DNA of 64,000 nucleotides, from positions 1 to 64,000 of the forward strand of contig CACZAC010000021.1 in NCBI GenBank assembly GCA_902779125.1, written 5' to 3'. Every line of letters starts with the position of its first letter. Position 1 is the stretch's first letter. The stretch is from an uncultured Bacteroidales bacterium (GTDB taxonomy: Bacteria > Bacteroidota > Bacteroidia > Bacteroidales > Muribaculaceae). The notes under the pieces are model-generated. The model was not told the origin of the DNA. It saw only the letters and a list, made by a program, of their open reading frames with translations, and ran no database searches. Of the stretch, positions 26,362 through 35,781 are shown piece after piece. Made by a program: the position numbers and the translations under genes.

Positions 26362-26949
26362 ATGAGCAAGAAAATCCTTATACTTTTCCTCTTGATCGCC
26401 ATGGCTCTGCCTGCTGCGGCTCAGTTCCACATGGGTGTGCGCGGTGGCATCACATTGAACAAGATGCGCTTCGACCGCGACATCATTAACAGTGATAATC
26501 GCATGGGCTACACCGCAGGACTCGTCTTCGACGTGGGCATCCCTGTCGTTGGCCTGGGCATTGAGGCAAGCCTCATGTACACACGACGCAACAATCGCCT
26601 CACCGACCACGAACACGTGTTCAAGCGCCACTATTTTGAGATACCCCTGTATGCCCGCTATCGCCTGGAACTGCCCTCCGTGAGCAGGGCTTTCGCGCCT
26701 TACATATTCACGGGACCCAGCTTTGCCATTTTGTTTGACAACAGTTCCAGCGACCTCTACTCCAACCGCAAGACCTACATCTCATGGGATGCGGGCCTCG
26801 GTATGGACTTATTCCAGCATGTGAGAATCTCGGCTTCCTACGGTCTGGGCATTACCAAGGCGTTGAAATATGTGAACAAGGAATATGAGGGCAGCACTGT
26901 CAACGGCAAGGATAAGTTCTGGACAGTGAGCGCCGCTTATCTGTTCTAA
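26362..26949 (+). CDS. Outer-membrane beta-barrel protein (PorT/OMP_b-brl type)
   Basis: 195 residues. Signal peptide MSKKILILFLLIAMALPAAA with cleavage before QFHMGVRGG. The mature chain has the pattern of the Bacteroidetes eight-strand barrel family: GVRGGITLNKM at the start, repeated amphipathic strands (GLGIEASLMYTRR, HYFEIPLYARYRLE) and a C-terminal strand ending in Phe (FWTVSAAYLF). Function unknown. Start at 26362 rather than 26332 because the signal peptide begins there. A related barrel gene follows 66 nt downstream, then apbE. Confidence 0.85.
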   Translation: MSKKILILFLLIAMALPAAAQFHMGVRGGITLNKMRFDRDIINSDNRMGYTAGLVFDVGIPVVGLGIEASLMYTRRNNRLTDHEHVFKRHYFEIPLYARYRLELPSVSRAFAPYIFTGPSFAILFDNSSSDLYSNRKTYISWDAGLGMDLFQHVRISASYGLGITKALKYVNKEYEGSTVNGKDKFWTVSAAYLF

Positions 26950-27015
26950 CACGGCAAGCCGACTCAAGACACAACAGTCATCTACCAAAGAAACAAAACA
27001 AACACAACGCATAAC

Positions 27016-27639
27016 ATGAAAAAAATTGCTTTAGTTTTAGCCGCAATCATCATCACATCGGCTGCCGCAATGGCACAGACCACTTCTCGATGGGGTATCA
27101 CTGCCGGTGTCAACATGAACAACATTCATTTCAAGCAACAGGACATCGTGCCCAGCAAAAAGGCCTGGGGACCTCAATTGGGTGTCACGGGTGAGATGAA
27201 CTTCAGCGGCATCGGTTTTGGCGTTGACGGAGGTCTGCTTTACACACTCAAACAGGGCAAGGTCAATTATGGCGACCGCACCATGTGGTCCTCAGTGGGA
27301 GCCGGTAACGAGACCGTATCGATGCACTTCCTCGACGTCCCTCTGCACCTCAAATTCAAATACAATCGCTTGAACGGCATAGAAACAAGCTTCATGCCCC
27401 TTGTTTACGTGGGGCCTCAGTTCTCCTTCCTCGTAGGAGGCAACCACAGGGAACTCAACACTTACCCCCCTGTCCACGTTTACCTGGACATGGGACTGGG
27501 TTTTGAGCTCAAAGAGCGCGTGCAGATCAAGGCTGGCTACAACTTCTCAATCGGTCAGTCATTCCACACCAAACTACTCGACGAGAACTTCGCCAAGAAC
27601 CGCACCTGGTACGCCAATGTAACCTGGTTCTTCAAGTAA
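27016..27639 (+). CDS. Outer-membrane beta-barrel protein (PorT/OMP_b-brl type)
   Basis: 207 residues with signal peptide MKKIALVLAAIIITSAAAMA. It matches the same barrel family as its upstream neighbour: WGITAGVNMNNIHF first strand, VSMHFLDVPLHLKFKYN mid-barrel motif and YANVTWFFK at the end. The two are probably an old tandem duplication that has diverged. It lies 57 nt before apbE on the same strand, so a shared transcript is possible. Specific role unknown. Confidence 0.85.
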   Translation: MKKIALVLAAIIITSAAAMAQTTSRWGITAGVNMNNIHFKQQDIVPSKKAWGPQLGVTGEMNFSGIGFGVDGGLLYTLKQGKVNYGDRTMWSSVGAGNETVSMHFLDVPLHLKFKYNRLNGIETSFMPLVYVGPQFSFLVGGNHRELNTYPPVHVYLDMGLGFELKERVQIKAGYNFSIGQSFHTKLLDENFAKNRTWYANVTWFFK

Positions 27640-27696
27640 ACTCCAAATCCCAAGGGGTCGTCTTTCCGTGGCACCCGGTCACGGCTCACTTTAAGT

Positions 27697-28707
27697 ATGA
27701 AAAGGAATCGCTATATCGCCATTTTACTCGCCCTCGTTATTGCCATCGTGATGATGTTTGTTTCTCGCGACCGCAAGCGTTTCTTCTCCCATGAGGGCGT
27801 GGTTTGGACAACGGACTACCACATCACCTACGAGGCATCCCGCGACCTGAACGACAGCATCCAACTCATACTAGGCAATCTGGACATGAGCGTTTCACCC
27901 TACAACAAAGCATCGCTCATCTCGGCTATCAACGAAAACAAAGCCACTCAGGCCGACGACTTCATCAAACGCCTTTTCAACGCCTCAGTTATCATCAATC
28001 ACGAGAGTGGCGGCGCCTTCGACCCCACCGTAATGCCACTGGTCAACGCTTGGGGCTTCGGCTACAAACATGGTGACCTGCCCACCAGAGCCCAAATTGA
28101 CAGCATCCTGCAATTCGTCGGGATGAACAAAATCGCCCTACATGGCGACTCTATCGTCAAACAAGACCTACGCGTCATGCTTGACTTCTCTTCCATTGCC
28201 AAGGGAATGGCTTGTGACGAAATCGGCCGCATGCTCGCCCGTAATGGTGCACGCAACTGGCTCGTCGAAATCGGTGGAGAAGTAATGGCAAGCGGTGTCA
28301 ACAAGCGCGGCACACCATGGGCGGTGTCTGTCGATATGCCCGACGACCAGCAACAGGGCGTCAGCCACCAGAGCGCTATGACACTCTCGCTCGACAGCGG
28401 CGCTGTAGCCACCAGCGGCAACTACCGCAAGTGGCGTGACGAGGGCAACAGAAGGCTATCACACATCATTGACCCACACACAGGCGACAGCCGAACCGGC
28501 ACACTTCTCAGCGTCACCGTCATCGCTCGCGACTGCATGACAGCCGATGCTTGGGCAACAGCCTGCATGGTCATGGGAGAAAATGAAGTGAAAAAAGCGA
28601 TGAAAGAGCGAAAAGACCTCGGCGTGATGACCATCAGCGCTGACACAGTCAGCGGCAGCCTTGTCGTCTGGAGCAATGCCCCATTTGCCGATAAAATCAA
28701 TCGATAA
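27697..28707 (+). CDS. apbE: FAD:protein FMN transferase (ApbE)
   Basis: 336 residues. ApbE links FMN from FAD to Ser/Thr of target proteins such as NqrB/NqrC and RnfD/RnfG subunits on the outer face of the membrane. An N-terminal anchor (YIAILLALVIAIVMMFV) points to export. Family motifs are present: GGAFDPTVMPLVNAWGFG, DFSSIAKGMACDEIGR, NWLVEIGGEVMASG (FAD-binding), ATSGNYRKW, HIIDPHTGD and the metal-site region CMTADAWATACMV. Targets are not in the window. Confidence 0.92.
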   Translation: MKRNRYIAILLALVIAIVMMFVSRDRKRFFSHEGVVWTTDYHITYEASRDLNDSIQLILGNLDMSVSPYNKASLISAINENKATQADDFIKRLFNASVIINHESGGAFDPTVMPLVNAWGFGYKHGDLPTRAQIDSILQFVGMNKIALHGDSIVKQDLRVMLDFSSIAKGMACDEIGRMLARNGARNWLVEIGGEVMASGVNKRGTPWAVSVDMPDDQQQGVSHQSAMTLSLDSGAVATSGNYRKWRDEGNRRLSHIIDPHTGDSRTGTLLSVTVIARDCMTADAWATACMVMGENEVKKAMKERKDLGVMTISADTVSGSLVVWSNAPFADKINR

Positions 28708-28736
28708 AAATCCAAACCCTAAAGAGGCCAGAACAT

Positions 28737-29513
28737 CTAGAGCGTCGCAGTTCCAGCGACAATTAGCTCTATGCCCAAATCCTCCAACTTCTTAACAACT
28801 TTGGGCGACACTCCTGCATCAGTAATGATTATATCCACAGCATCAATGTCGGCAATTTTGGCGAAGCCCCGTCTTCCAAACTTGCTGCTGTCAGCCAGGA
28901 CTATAGTCTTCTGGGCAGCAGCCATCATCTTTTGATTGAGCGTCGCTTCACGGATTTCGGTCGTGGTGATTCCGTAGTCCACATCAATGCCATCTACCCC
29001 CAGATACAATTTGCTGAAGGAGCACTGATCCAAGATGCGTGAAGCATACTCACCAACTACCGACAGACTACTATGGCGCAACATGCCACCCAACTGGTAA
29101 ATGTCGATGTTTTCGTGCTGCGACAAAATGTTGCTCACAGGCAGCGAAGCAGAAACAACCGTCAACTTATGGATTGGCACAATGTTGCGTGCCAACGCAT
29201 GAACCGTCGTCCCCGAGGCGATGCAGATACTATCATTGCGCGTAATCAATCGAGCAGCTTCACGACCGATGGCATGTTTCTCGTCGGTTGCCAGTTTCTC
29301 TTTCTCGTTCACCGAACGGTTGTTGATATAAGGATTGACCAAAACAGCCTTTCCATGGCTCCGGTACAACTTATCACTCTTTTCCAGTTCGGTGAGGTCC
29401 TTGCGAACTGTCACCGCGCTCACGTTGAGCATGGACACCAAATCTGATACCAGCACCGAACCGTGCTTAATCAGTTCCTCCATGATCATTTCGTGACGTT
29501 CTTCCTTTGTCAT
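28737..29513 (-). CDS. DeoR-family transcriptional repressor, probable glp regulator
   Basis: 258 residues, the usual length of DeoR/GlpR regulators. N-terminal winged HTH: MTKEERHEMIMEELIKHGSV, then VSDLVSMLNVSAVTVRKDLT. A C-terminal sugar-phosphate-isomerase-like domain follows (ICIASGTTVHALARNI, LYLGVDGIDVDYGITT, ADSSKFGRRGF). It is divergent from glpA across a 435-nt spacer with repeated AACGAAAT motifs, so it probably represses the glp operon and itself in response to glycerol-3-phosphate or a related phosphate (inference from E. coli GlpR). A promoter TTTG-N20-TACATTTG sits just upstream (29574-29543). Confidence 0.85.
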   Translation of the reverse strand: MTKEERHEMIMEELIKHGSVLVSDLVSMLNVSAVTVRKDLTELEKSDKLYRSHGKAVLVNPYINNRSVNEKEKLATDEKHAIGREAARLITRNDSICIASGTTVHALARNIVPIHKLTVVSASLPVSNILSQHENIDIYQLGGMLRHSSLSVVGEYASRILDQCSFSKLYLGVDGIDVDYGITTTEIREATLNQKMMAAAQKTIVLADSSKFGRRGFAKIADIDAVDIIITDAGVSPKVVKKLEDLGIELIVAGTATL

Positions 29514-29542
29514 AGCAATCAGATAATTTCATTTTGATGTGG

Positions 29543-29574
29543 CAAATGTAAGTAAAAGACAAATACGCACCAAA
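29543..29574 (-). promoter_or_regulatory. Promoter of the DeoR gene
   Basis: On the minus strand TTTG (29574-29571), 20 nt, TACATTTG (29550-29543), with a leader of only about 25 nt. Confidence 0.6.
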
Positions 29575-29589
29575 GAAATCAGCAAAAAA

Positions 29590-29794
29590 CTTTCGAAAAA
29601 TATCAAAACGAAATACAAAACATGAACAATAACGAAATAATCGGTTTTGATTTTATAGCAAAACGAAATATATTTAAAAAACAAACGAAACCAACGATTC
29701 CAGTAAAAATCAAAAGCCAAACATGAAGTATCTATTTGATTATTTGAATTTTAACTATCGTCCAAACAGAAAACAACAAAAATAAATACGAAAT
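29590..29794. promoter_or_regulatory. Cluster of AACGAAAT motifs, probable DeoR operators
   Basis: AACGAAAT at 29607-29614, 29631-29638 and 29662-29669, with AACGAAAC at 29684-29691 and TACGAAAT at 29787-29794; a reversed TTTCGAAA lies at 29591-29598. The last motif overlaps the upstream edge of the glpA promoter. DeoR/GlpR-type regulators often use TTTCGTT-like half-sites. Confidence 0.6.
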
Positions 29795-29797
29795 TAT

Positions 29798-29828
29798 TTT
29801 GTCAATCCAAAAAGCCTTTATAACTTTG
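29798..29828 (+). promoter_or_regulatory. Promoter of the glp operon
   Basis: TTTG (29798-29801), 19 nt, TAACTTTG (29821-29828): a near-ideal sigma-ABfr site. Start near 29835, leader about 114 nt before glpA. Confidence 0.75.
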
Positions 29829-29948
29829 CACCGAAACTAATTCAACGTCTTCACTTACAATGCCGCTCAGACGTGCTACCATTTTTGGCCGTCAGCGAAT
29901 TGATATGGAAATAATGATTAGTTTGGCTACCTTAAAAACTTCTGTTTC

Positions 29949-31592
29949 ATGGTAACAAGCGATATTTACAAGAAAGAATATGATGTGATCATCGTTGGAG
30001 GTGGCGCGACTGGCGCCGGCGCCGCAAGAGATTGCGCATTGCGCGGCCTGAGCGTCCTGCTCGTGGAGCGCAACGACTACAGCACAGGTGCCACGGGGCG
30101 CAACCACGGTCTCATGCACAGCGGTGCGCGCTATGCTGTGACCGACAGTGAAAGTGCCAGCGAATGCATCAGCGAGAACATGATTCTCAGGCGTATCGCG
30201 CGTCACTGCGTCGAGGAAACCGACGGCTTGTTCATCACCCTTCCCGAGGACGACCTGCAATACCAGCAGACCTTTGTGGAAGCGTGCAAACACGCTGGAA
30301 TCCGAGCTGACATTATCGACCCTCAGGAGGCGCACAGCATAGAGCCCGCCGTCAACCCTAAACTGATTGGCGCAGTACGTGTTCCCGATGCCTCTATCGA
30401 TCCCTTCCGTTTGACAGTCGCCAACCTGCTCGACGCACGTATGCATGGTGCTGAAACGCTCAACTACCACGAAGTGGAGGGCCTCATCATCAACCAGAAC
30501 CGTGTTGAGGGTGTGAAGTTGCTCAACAAGCGCAATGGCGAACACGTCGAAGTGCACAGTCGTGTGGTGGTCAACGCCGCCGGTATATGGGGACAACGCA
30601 TCGCACAACAGGCTGGAGTGAACATCTCGATGTTCCCCGCCCGTGGTGCATTGCTTATTTTTGGTCACCGCGTCAACAACATGGTCATTAACCGCTGCCG
30701 CAAGCCAGCCAATGCCGACATCCTGGTGCCCGACGACACAGTGTGCGTAATCGGTACAACCAGCGACCGAATCCCCATTGAAACGGTGGATGACATGCGC
30801 GTGACCCGAGAAGAAGTGGATATCCTCCTCAAGGAGGGCGTGAAAATCGCTCCATCGCTGGCCACCACTAGAATCATCCGCGCCTATGCGGGTGTACGCC
30901 CGCTCGTCGCAAGCGATGATGATCCCAGCGGACGCAGCATCAGTCGCGGCATCGTATGCCTGGATCACGCCAAGCGCGATGGACTCGAAGGACTGATCAC
31001 CATAACTGGCGGCAAAATGATGACCTACCGACTGATGGGAGAAATTGCCACCAATGCTGTATGCGCCAAGTTGGGCAACACCGCTCCGTGCGTTACTGCC
31101 AACCAGCCGCTACCCGGCTCTGAGCCAGACGCTCCCGACCAGAGAGACGCCACCAAGCGTTACAGTTTCGGTCAGCGCGCTGCCATCGGCCGTCACGGCT
31201 CGCTCGCTGCACGCATTGAGAAGGACAATGACATCGATAATGCCCTGGTTTGTGAATGTGAAGGCGTCACCGTGGGCGAAATCAAATATGCCGTACATCA
31301 GTTACACGTACACAACCTGGTGAATCTGCGCCGACGCACCCGCGTTGGCATGGGAACCTGCCAAGGCAAGCTGTGCTCCTGCCGCGCCGCATCACTGATG
31401 GGCGAGTTCAATGGCAACGTGAAGGCAGCCCAAGAAGACCTGGCAGCTTTCCTTGACGAACGCTGGAAGGGCATGAGACCCGTGGCATGGGGCGACACGC
31501 TGCGCGAGGCACAGTTGACCTCCATGATTTATGAGGGCCTATGCGGACTTGATATGGCAGTTAATATGGAAGGAAAGGAGGACGTGCAATGA
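29949..31592 (+). CDS. glpA: Anaerobic glycerol-3-phosphate dehydrogenase subunit A
   Basis: 547 residues, close to E. coli GlpA. It is the catalytic FAD subunit that oxidises sn-glycerol-3-phosphate to dihydroxyacetone phosphate. The dinucleotide fold begins YDVIIVGGGATGAGAARDCA (GGGATGAG 17-24), then ATGRNHGLMHSGARYAV binds substrate and flavin. The C-terminal BFD-like [2Fe-2S] domain has Cys pairs CECEG and GTCQGKLCSC (about residues 430-475). Start at 29949 fits the promoter leader. It overlaps glpB by 4 nt. Confidence 0.95.
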   Translation: MVTSDIYKKEYDVIIVGGGATGAGAARDCALRGLSVLLVERNDYSTGATGRNHGLMHSGARYAVTDSESASECISENMILRRIARHCVEETDGLFITLPEDDLQYQQTFVEACKHAGIRADIIDPQEAHSIEPAVNPKLIGAVRVPDASIDPFRLTVANLLDARMHGAETLNYHEVEGLIINQNRVEGVKLLNKRNGEHVEVHSRVVVNAAGIWGQRIAQQAGVNISMFPARGALLIFGHRVNNMVINRCRKPANADILVPDDTVCVIGTTSDRIPIETVDDMRVTREEVDILLKEGVKIAPSLATTRIIRAYAGVRPLVASDDDPSGRSISRGIVCLDHAKRDGLEGLITITGGKMMTYRLMGEIATNAVCAKLGNTAPCVTANQPLPGSEPDAPDQRDATKRYSFGQRAAIGRHGSLAARIEKDNDIDNALVCECEGVTVGEIKYAVHQLHVHNLVNLRRRTRVGMGTCQGKLCSCRAASLMGEFNGNVKAAQEDLAAFLDERWKGMRPVAWGDTLREAQLTSMIYEGLCGLDMAVNMEGKEDVQ

Positions 31593-32836
31593 GAATGGAC
31601 ACCGTCATCATGGGAGGCGGCCTAAGCGGCTTAGCCTGTGGCATCTCCCTCGCCAAGCGCGGCAAGCGCGTGACCATCGTAGCCAGTGGACAAAGTACCA
31701 TGTTTTTTAACGGTGGCTCAATGGAACTGCTGGGATGCGTCAATGGCAAGACCATCGAGAATCCCTTGGAGGCCATTGCTTCACTTCCCGAAAGCCATCC
31801 TTATCACAAAGTCGGCGTTGACCGCATCGCGTCAATAGCCGAACGCGTGAAGCTGCTGTTTAGCGATTCGGGCATCGACATGACCGGTTCGGCCAATGCC
31901 AATCACTGGCGCATCACTCCGATGGGCATTGCAAAGCCCGCATGGCTTACCCTGAACGACCACCTACGCATCGACGACCTCAATCAGTTGCCTGCCAAGC
32001 GGTTGGCGCTGATGTGCATCCGCGGATACTTCGACCAACCCAACTCTATGTTGGCACAGGGCCTGAGAAATCTGGGCTTTGAGGTGGACATGATTGAGTT
32101 CACCACCGACGATATTACCGCCCTGCGCCGCAGCCCCAGCGAAATGCGCGCCACTAGCCTCGCCAAGCATCTGGTAAGCAACAATGCACTACAACGCATA
32201 GCTGACCAATTCAACAACTTGGCCGGAAATGCTGATATGGTGCTGATGCCTAGCGTATTTGGCCAGAGTGACAGCAGTGACTTCCAGACGTTGCAGGCAA
32301 GAACAAATAAGCCACTTCGACTGGTTGCCACGTTGCCTCCTTCGGTGGCTGGCATGAGGATGATGAAGCAACTGCGCCACTACTTCAAGATGCTAGGCGG
32401 CACCTACCTGATGGGCGACACCGCCCTCAGCGGCACCTTTGATGGGGACCGCCTCACCAGTATCACCACTGCCAAACTTGCCGACATGCCCCTGAAGGCC
32501 GACAACTTTGTGCTCGCTACAGGCTCATTTATCAGTCGTGGACTGAAAGCCGACTTTGAGCGAGTGTACGAGCCTATTCTGGGCGTTGACGTGGATGCCG
32601 ATGCTGACCCAGAACAATGGACGCGTTTCGGCGTGTTACAGCCTCAGGCCTACTTCGGCTACGGCGTGGCCACCGACAACCAGTTGCGATGCCTCAAACA
32701 GGGAAAACCCATTCAAAACCTGCGCGCCATCGGCTCTGTCCTGAGCGGGCATGATGCAGTGAAGATGGGTGATGGTACAGGTGTGTCGCTGTTAACTGCC
32801 ATAGCTGCTGCCGACCAAATCAGGGAAAACAAATAA
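31589..32836 (+). CDS. glpB: Anaerobic glycerol-3-phosphate dehydrogenase subunit B
   Basis: 415 residues (E. coli GlpB 419). It is a flavoprotein partner of GlpA that relays electrons to GlpC. The N-terminal FAD-binding loop is MDTVIMGGGLSGLACGISLA, with GQSTMFFNGGSMELLG following; the end VGATDNQLRCL-like region and MGDGTGVSLLTAIAAADQI match the family. Its first 4 nt overlap glpA, so translation is coupled. Confidence 0.93.
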   Translation: MRMDTVIMGGGLSGLACGISLAKRGKRVTIVASGQSTMFFNGGSMELLGCVNGKTIENPLEAIASLPESHPYHKVGVDRIASIAERVKLLFSDSGIDMTGSANANHWRITPMGIAKPAWLTLNDHLRIDDLNQLPAKRLALMCIRGYFDQPNSMLAQGLRNLGFEVDMIEFTTDDITALRRSPSEMRATSLAKHLVSNNALQRIADQFNNLAGNADMVLMPSVFGQSDSSDFQTLQARTNKPLRLVATLPPSVAGMRMMKQLRHYFKMLGGTYLMGDTALSGTFDGDRLTSITTAKLADMPLKADNFVLATGSFISRGLKADFERVYEPILGVDVDADADPEQWTRFGVLQPQAYFGYGVATDNQLRCLKQGKPIQNLRAIGSVLSGHDAVKMGDGTGVSLLTAIAAADQIRENK

Positions 32837-32937
32837 CCGCATTCATAACCATGCGTTACCTCTAGTCGAAACATTTCGACAAAAGGTTTAAGAATAGATA
32901 GATAACGATTTGATTGATGATTTTTTAATTAGTTATT
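32837..32937. promoter_or_regulatory. Spacer glpB-glpC with a TTTCGAC dyad
   Basis: GTCGAAA-CA-TTTCGAC at 32865-32880 forms a short perfect dyad. It could be a weak hairpin that adjusts glpC expression or another binding site for the DeoR regulator, since the half-site TTTCG resembles that in the operon's upstream region. Confidence 0.35.
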
Positions 32938-34200
32938 ATGGCTGAACGAATGCAAACATGCAACCTCAGCGAAAACAACTTTGAGCAGTGCACTAAGTGC
33001 AGCATTTGCACTACTGTCTGCCCTGTCGCTGCCGTAACGACCGACTATCCCGGTCCCAAGCAGGCTGGTCCAGACGGTGAGCGTTATCGCTTGAAGGATC
33101 CAGCCTACTTTGACAAGGCGCTGAAACTCTGCCTCAACTGCAAACGCTGTGAGGTGGCATGTCCCAGTGGTGTTCACATTGCCGATATTATCCAACAGGC
33201 GCGCATGCGTGCCTCCGAGGGAAAGCGTGCCAGCCTGCGCGACACAATGCTCGCCAACACCGATCTGTTGGGCACCGTTGCCAACCTAGTAGCTCCCGTC
33301 GCCAACACGACGTTGGGACTCTCCCCTACTAAACTGGTGATGCACAGCGTAATGGCCATCGACAAGCACCGCACTTTCCCCGCCTACAGCCGTCAGAAAT
33401 TCACTACCTGGTTTAAGCGCCACGCCGCCAAGGAGCAGGACGCATACCGCCAGCATGTGAGCTATTTCCACGGTTGCTACGTCAACTACAATTTTCCCAA
33501 GTTGGGTCAAGACCTGGTGAAAATTCTGAATGCCATCGGTTACGGCGTTCACTTGCTCGACAAAGAGCAGTGCTGCGGTGTTGCTCTCATCGCTAACGGC
33601 CTTTACAAGCAAGCCAAGCGCCAGGCCCGCACTAACATCGACAACATACGCACATCAATGAACCGCGACCATCGCGTGGTTCTCACTACCAGCTCGAGCT
33701 GTACCTTTAACATGCGTGATGAATACCCCTCGATGCTTGGTATTGACAATGCCGATGTGCGCGACAATATTAACCTCGCAACACGATTCATCTATAACCT
33801 TGTTGATGAGGAGAAAATAAAACTAATCTTTAAGCAAAACTATAAGCGTAGATTAGCCTATCATACTGCCTGTCACATGCAGCGAATGGGCTGGCAGCTC
33901 TACAGCATCGAGCTGCTGCGCATGATTCCTGGTCTTGATCTGATAGAACTCGAACAGGAGTGTTGCGGCATCTCGGGTACCTACGGCTTCAAAAAAGAGA
34001 ATTACGAGCGCTCCCAGGCCATAGGTTCGATTTTATTCAAGAGCATCGAGGAAGCACAGGTTGAGGCCGTTACCACCGATTGCGAGACCTGCAAATGGCA
34101 GATTGAGATGTCCACCGGTCTACCCGTCGAAAATCCCATCAGCGTCCTAGCCGACGCCCTCGACGTAGAGGCCACCCGCCGTGCAAACGGGGTTTTCTAG
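32938..34200 (+). CDS. glpC: Anaerobic glycerol-3-phosphate dehydrogenase subunit C
   Basis: 420 residues. It is the iron-sulfur/heterodisulfide-reductase-like subunit that passes electrons from GlpAB to the quinone pool at the inner membrane. Two [4Fe-4S] motifs: Cys18, 21, 24, 28 (CTKCSICTTVCP) and Cys65, 68, 71, 75 (CLNCKRCEVACP). Two CCG domains follow, GCYVNYNFPKLGQDL...EQCCGVALI and CHMQRMGWQLYS...QECCGISGTYG. All ligands are present. Confidence 0.95.
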   Translation: MAERMQTCNLSENNFEQCTKCSICTTVCPVAAVTTDYPGPKQAGPDGERYRLKDPAYFDKALKLCLNCKRCEVACPSGVHIADIIQQARMRASEGKRASLRDTMLANTDLLGTVANLVAPVANTTLGLSPTKLVMHSVMAIDKHRTFPAYSRQKFTTWFKRHAAKEQDAYRQHVSYFHGCYVNYNFPKLGQDLVKILNAIGYGVHLLDKEQCCGVALIANGLYKQAKRQARTNIDNIRTSMNRDHRVVLTTSSSCTFNMRDEYPSMLGIDNADVRDNINLATRFIYNLVDEEKIKLIFKQNYKRRLAYHTACHMQRMGWQLYSIELLRMIPGLDLIELEQECCGISGTYGFKKENYERSQAIGSILFKSIEEAQVEAVTTDCETCKWQIEMSTGLPVENPISVLADALDVEATRRANGVF

Positions 34201-34308
34201 TCCCTAGTCCCTAGTTTCTAGATAGCTGTGCGATGACAACAGATTACATGATGAAAATTAATAACTTACTATAAACTAACAACTTACAACTAAAAACCAA
34301 AAGAAATT

Positions 34309-35739
34309 ATGGCAAGTTTTTTAGCCCCCCCGGCCTATAAGCCGGAACAGACCGGTCCCGAAGCCGATGCCAAATACAAGAGAATGCGTTGGCAAGTCTT
34401 TATCGGCATCTTCATCGGCTATGCCGGTTTCTATCTGGTGAGAAAGAACCTCTCAATGGCGGTTGCGCCACTGGGCAATCTCGGATTTAACGAAGCCGAA
34501 CTCGGTGGTGCCATGGCAATGAATGCCCTGGCCTACGGTATCTCCAAGTTTGTCATGGCCAGCGTGAGCGACCGCAGCAATGCGCGCCGCTTCTTGCCTT
34601 TGGGCTTGATTCTGTCGTCCATCGCCATGTTATTCATGATTGTGCCCGTTGTGGCTATCGGCCCCGAGAACAAGGGATTGGCCATCACCCTGATGGGTGT
34701 GTTCAACTTCCTCGTGGGTTGGTTCCAGGGTATGGGCTGGCCTCCGTGCGGTCGTGTGATGACCCGCTGGTTCTCCATCAAGGAGCGCGGCACATGGATG
34801 AGTGTGTGGAACTGTGCCCACAACGTGGGTGGTGCCCTCGTAGGCCCCATGGCCGGTTATGGTGCGCTGTGGTTCGGTCACTGGTTCTTCGGCAAGAACG
34901 AGAATCTCTACTTCCTGATCGGTACTTATGCCTTCCCCGCCGCTGTGGCTATCCTGATTGCCATCATCGCCTATGTGCTCATCCGTGACACCCCTCAGTC
35001 CTGCGGTCTTCCCTCGATTGAGAAGTGGAGCGGCAGTGCTTCCAAGAACTATGACGAGAAGAAGAGCGAGCAGTCGCTTAGCGTAAAGGAAATCTTCCGC
35101 ACCGTGCTGTCCAACAAGTTCTTGTGGTATATCGCCTTGGCCAACTCCTTTATCTACATGGTGCGCTACGGCTGTCTTGACTGGGCTCCCAAGATTCTCG
35201 ACACCCAGGGTGCCGACCTCAAGAGCGCCGGTTGGGCTTACTTCGCGTTTGAGTTCGCCGCCATTCCCGGCACTATCTTCTGCGGCTGGTTGAGCGACAA
35301 GGTCTTCAAGGGCCGTCGCGCAATGCCCACGATGCTGTTCATGGCCATCATCATCGCCGTGATTTTCGTCTACTGGCAGTTCATCAACAACTTCTGGGTT
35401 GTTGTCGGCTGTCTGATTGCCATCGGTTTCCTGATTTACGGTCCCGTCATGCTCATCGGTGTGCAGGCCCTCGACCTGGCCCCGAAGAATGCAGCAGGCA
35501 CCGCTGCCGGACTCACGGGCTTCATGGGCTATGTGCTCGGCACCAGTATTCTTGCCAACACCGTTCTGGGCTATGTGCTCAAGATGGCCAAGAGTGCCGC
35601 CGGCTATGACTTCACCAATTATTTCCTCTTGCTCATCGGAGCCTGTGTGCTTGCCATCTTCTTCATGGCGCTGACCTTCAAGGAAGAACAGTACCTCGTG
35701 GCCGACCGCAAGGGCGAACATGTTGAGGATAAGAAATAA
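34309..35739 (+). CDS. glpT: Glycerol-3-phosphate transporter (MFS)
   Basis: 476 residues with 12 transmembrane helices of the organophosphate:phosphate antiporter family. The start FIGIFIGYAGFYLVRKNLSM contains the conserved Arg of the substrate site, GMGWPPCGRVMTRWFSIKER is the signature loop between helices 4 and 5, and RDTPQSCGLPSIE is also typical of GlpT/UhpT. It exchanges external glycerol-3-phosphate for phosphate. It follows glpC by 108 nt and precedes glpQ by 42 nt. GlpT is favoured over UhpT because of the operon. Confidence 0.93.
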   Translation: MASFLAPPAYKPEQTGPEADAKYKRMRWQVFIGIFIGYAGFYLVRKNLSMAVAPLGNLGFNEAELGGAMAMNALAYGISKFVMASVSDRSNARRFLPLGLILSSIAMLFMIVPVVAIGPENKGLAITLMGVFNFLVGWFQGMGWPPCGRVMTRWFSIKERGTWMSVWNCAHNVGGALVGPMAGYGALWFGHWFFGKNENLYFLIGTYAFPAAVAILIAIIAYVLIRDTPQSCGLPSIEKWSGSASKNYDEKKSEQSLSVKEIFRTVLSNKFLWYIALANSFIYMVRYGCLDWAPKILDTQGADLKSAGWAYFAFEFAAIPGTIFCGWLSDKVFKGRRAMPTMLFMAIIIAVIFVYWQFINNFWVVVGCLIAIGFLIYGPVMLIGVQALDLAPKNAAGTAAGLTGFMGYVLGTSILANTVLGYVLKMAKSAAGYDFTNYFLLLIGACVLAIFFMALTFKEEQYLVADRKGEHVEDKK

Positions 35740-35781
35740 TCATTTAACACAATAATTTATTCATTTAAAACCAATTAACTT

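Noticed and set aside
24969-30000. Replication origin with DnaA boxes
   Set aside because: Skew and repeat orientation hint at a nearby origin, but I found no TTATCCACA-type cluster, dnaA or dnaN, so no origin is annotated.
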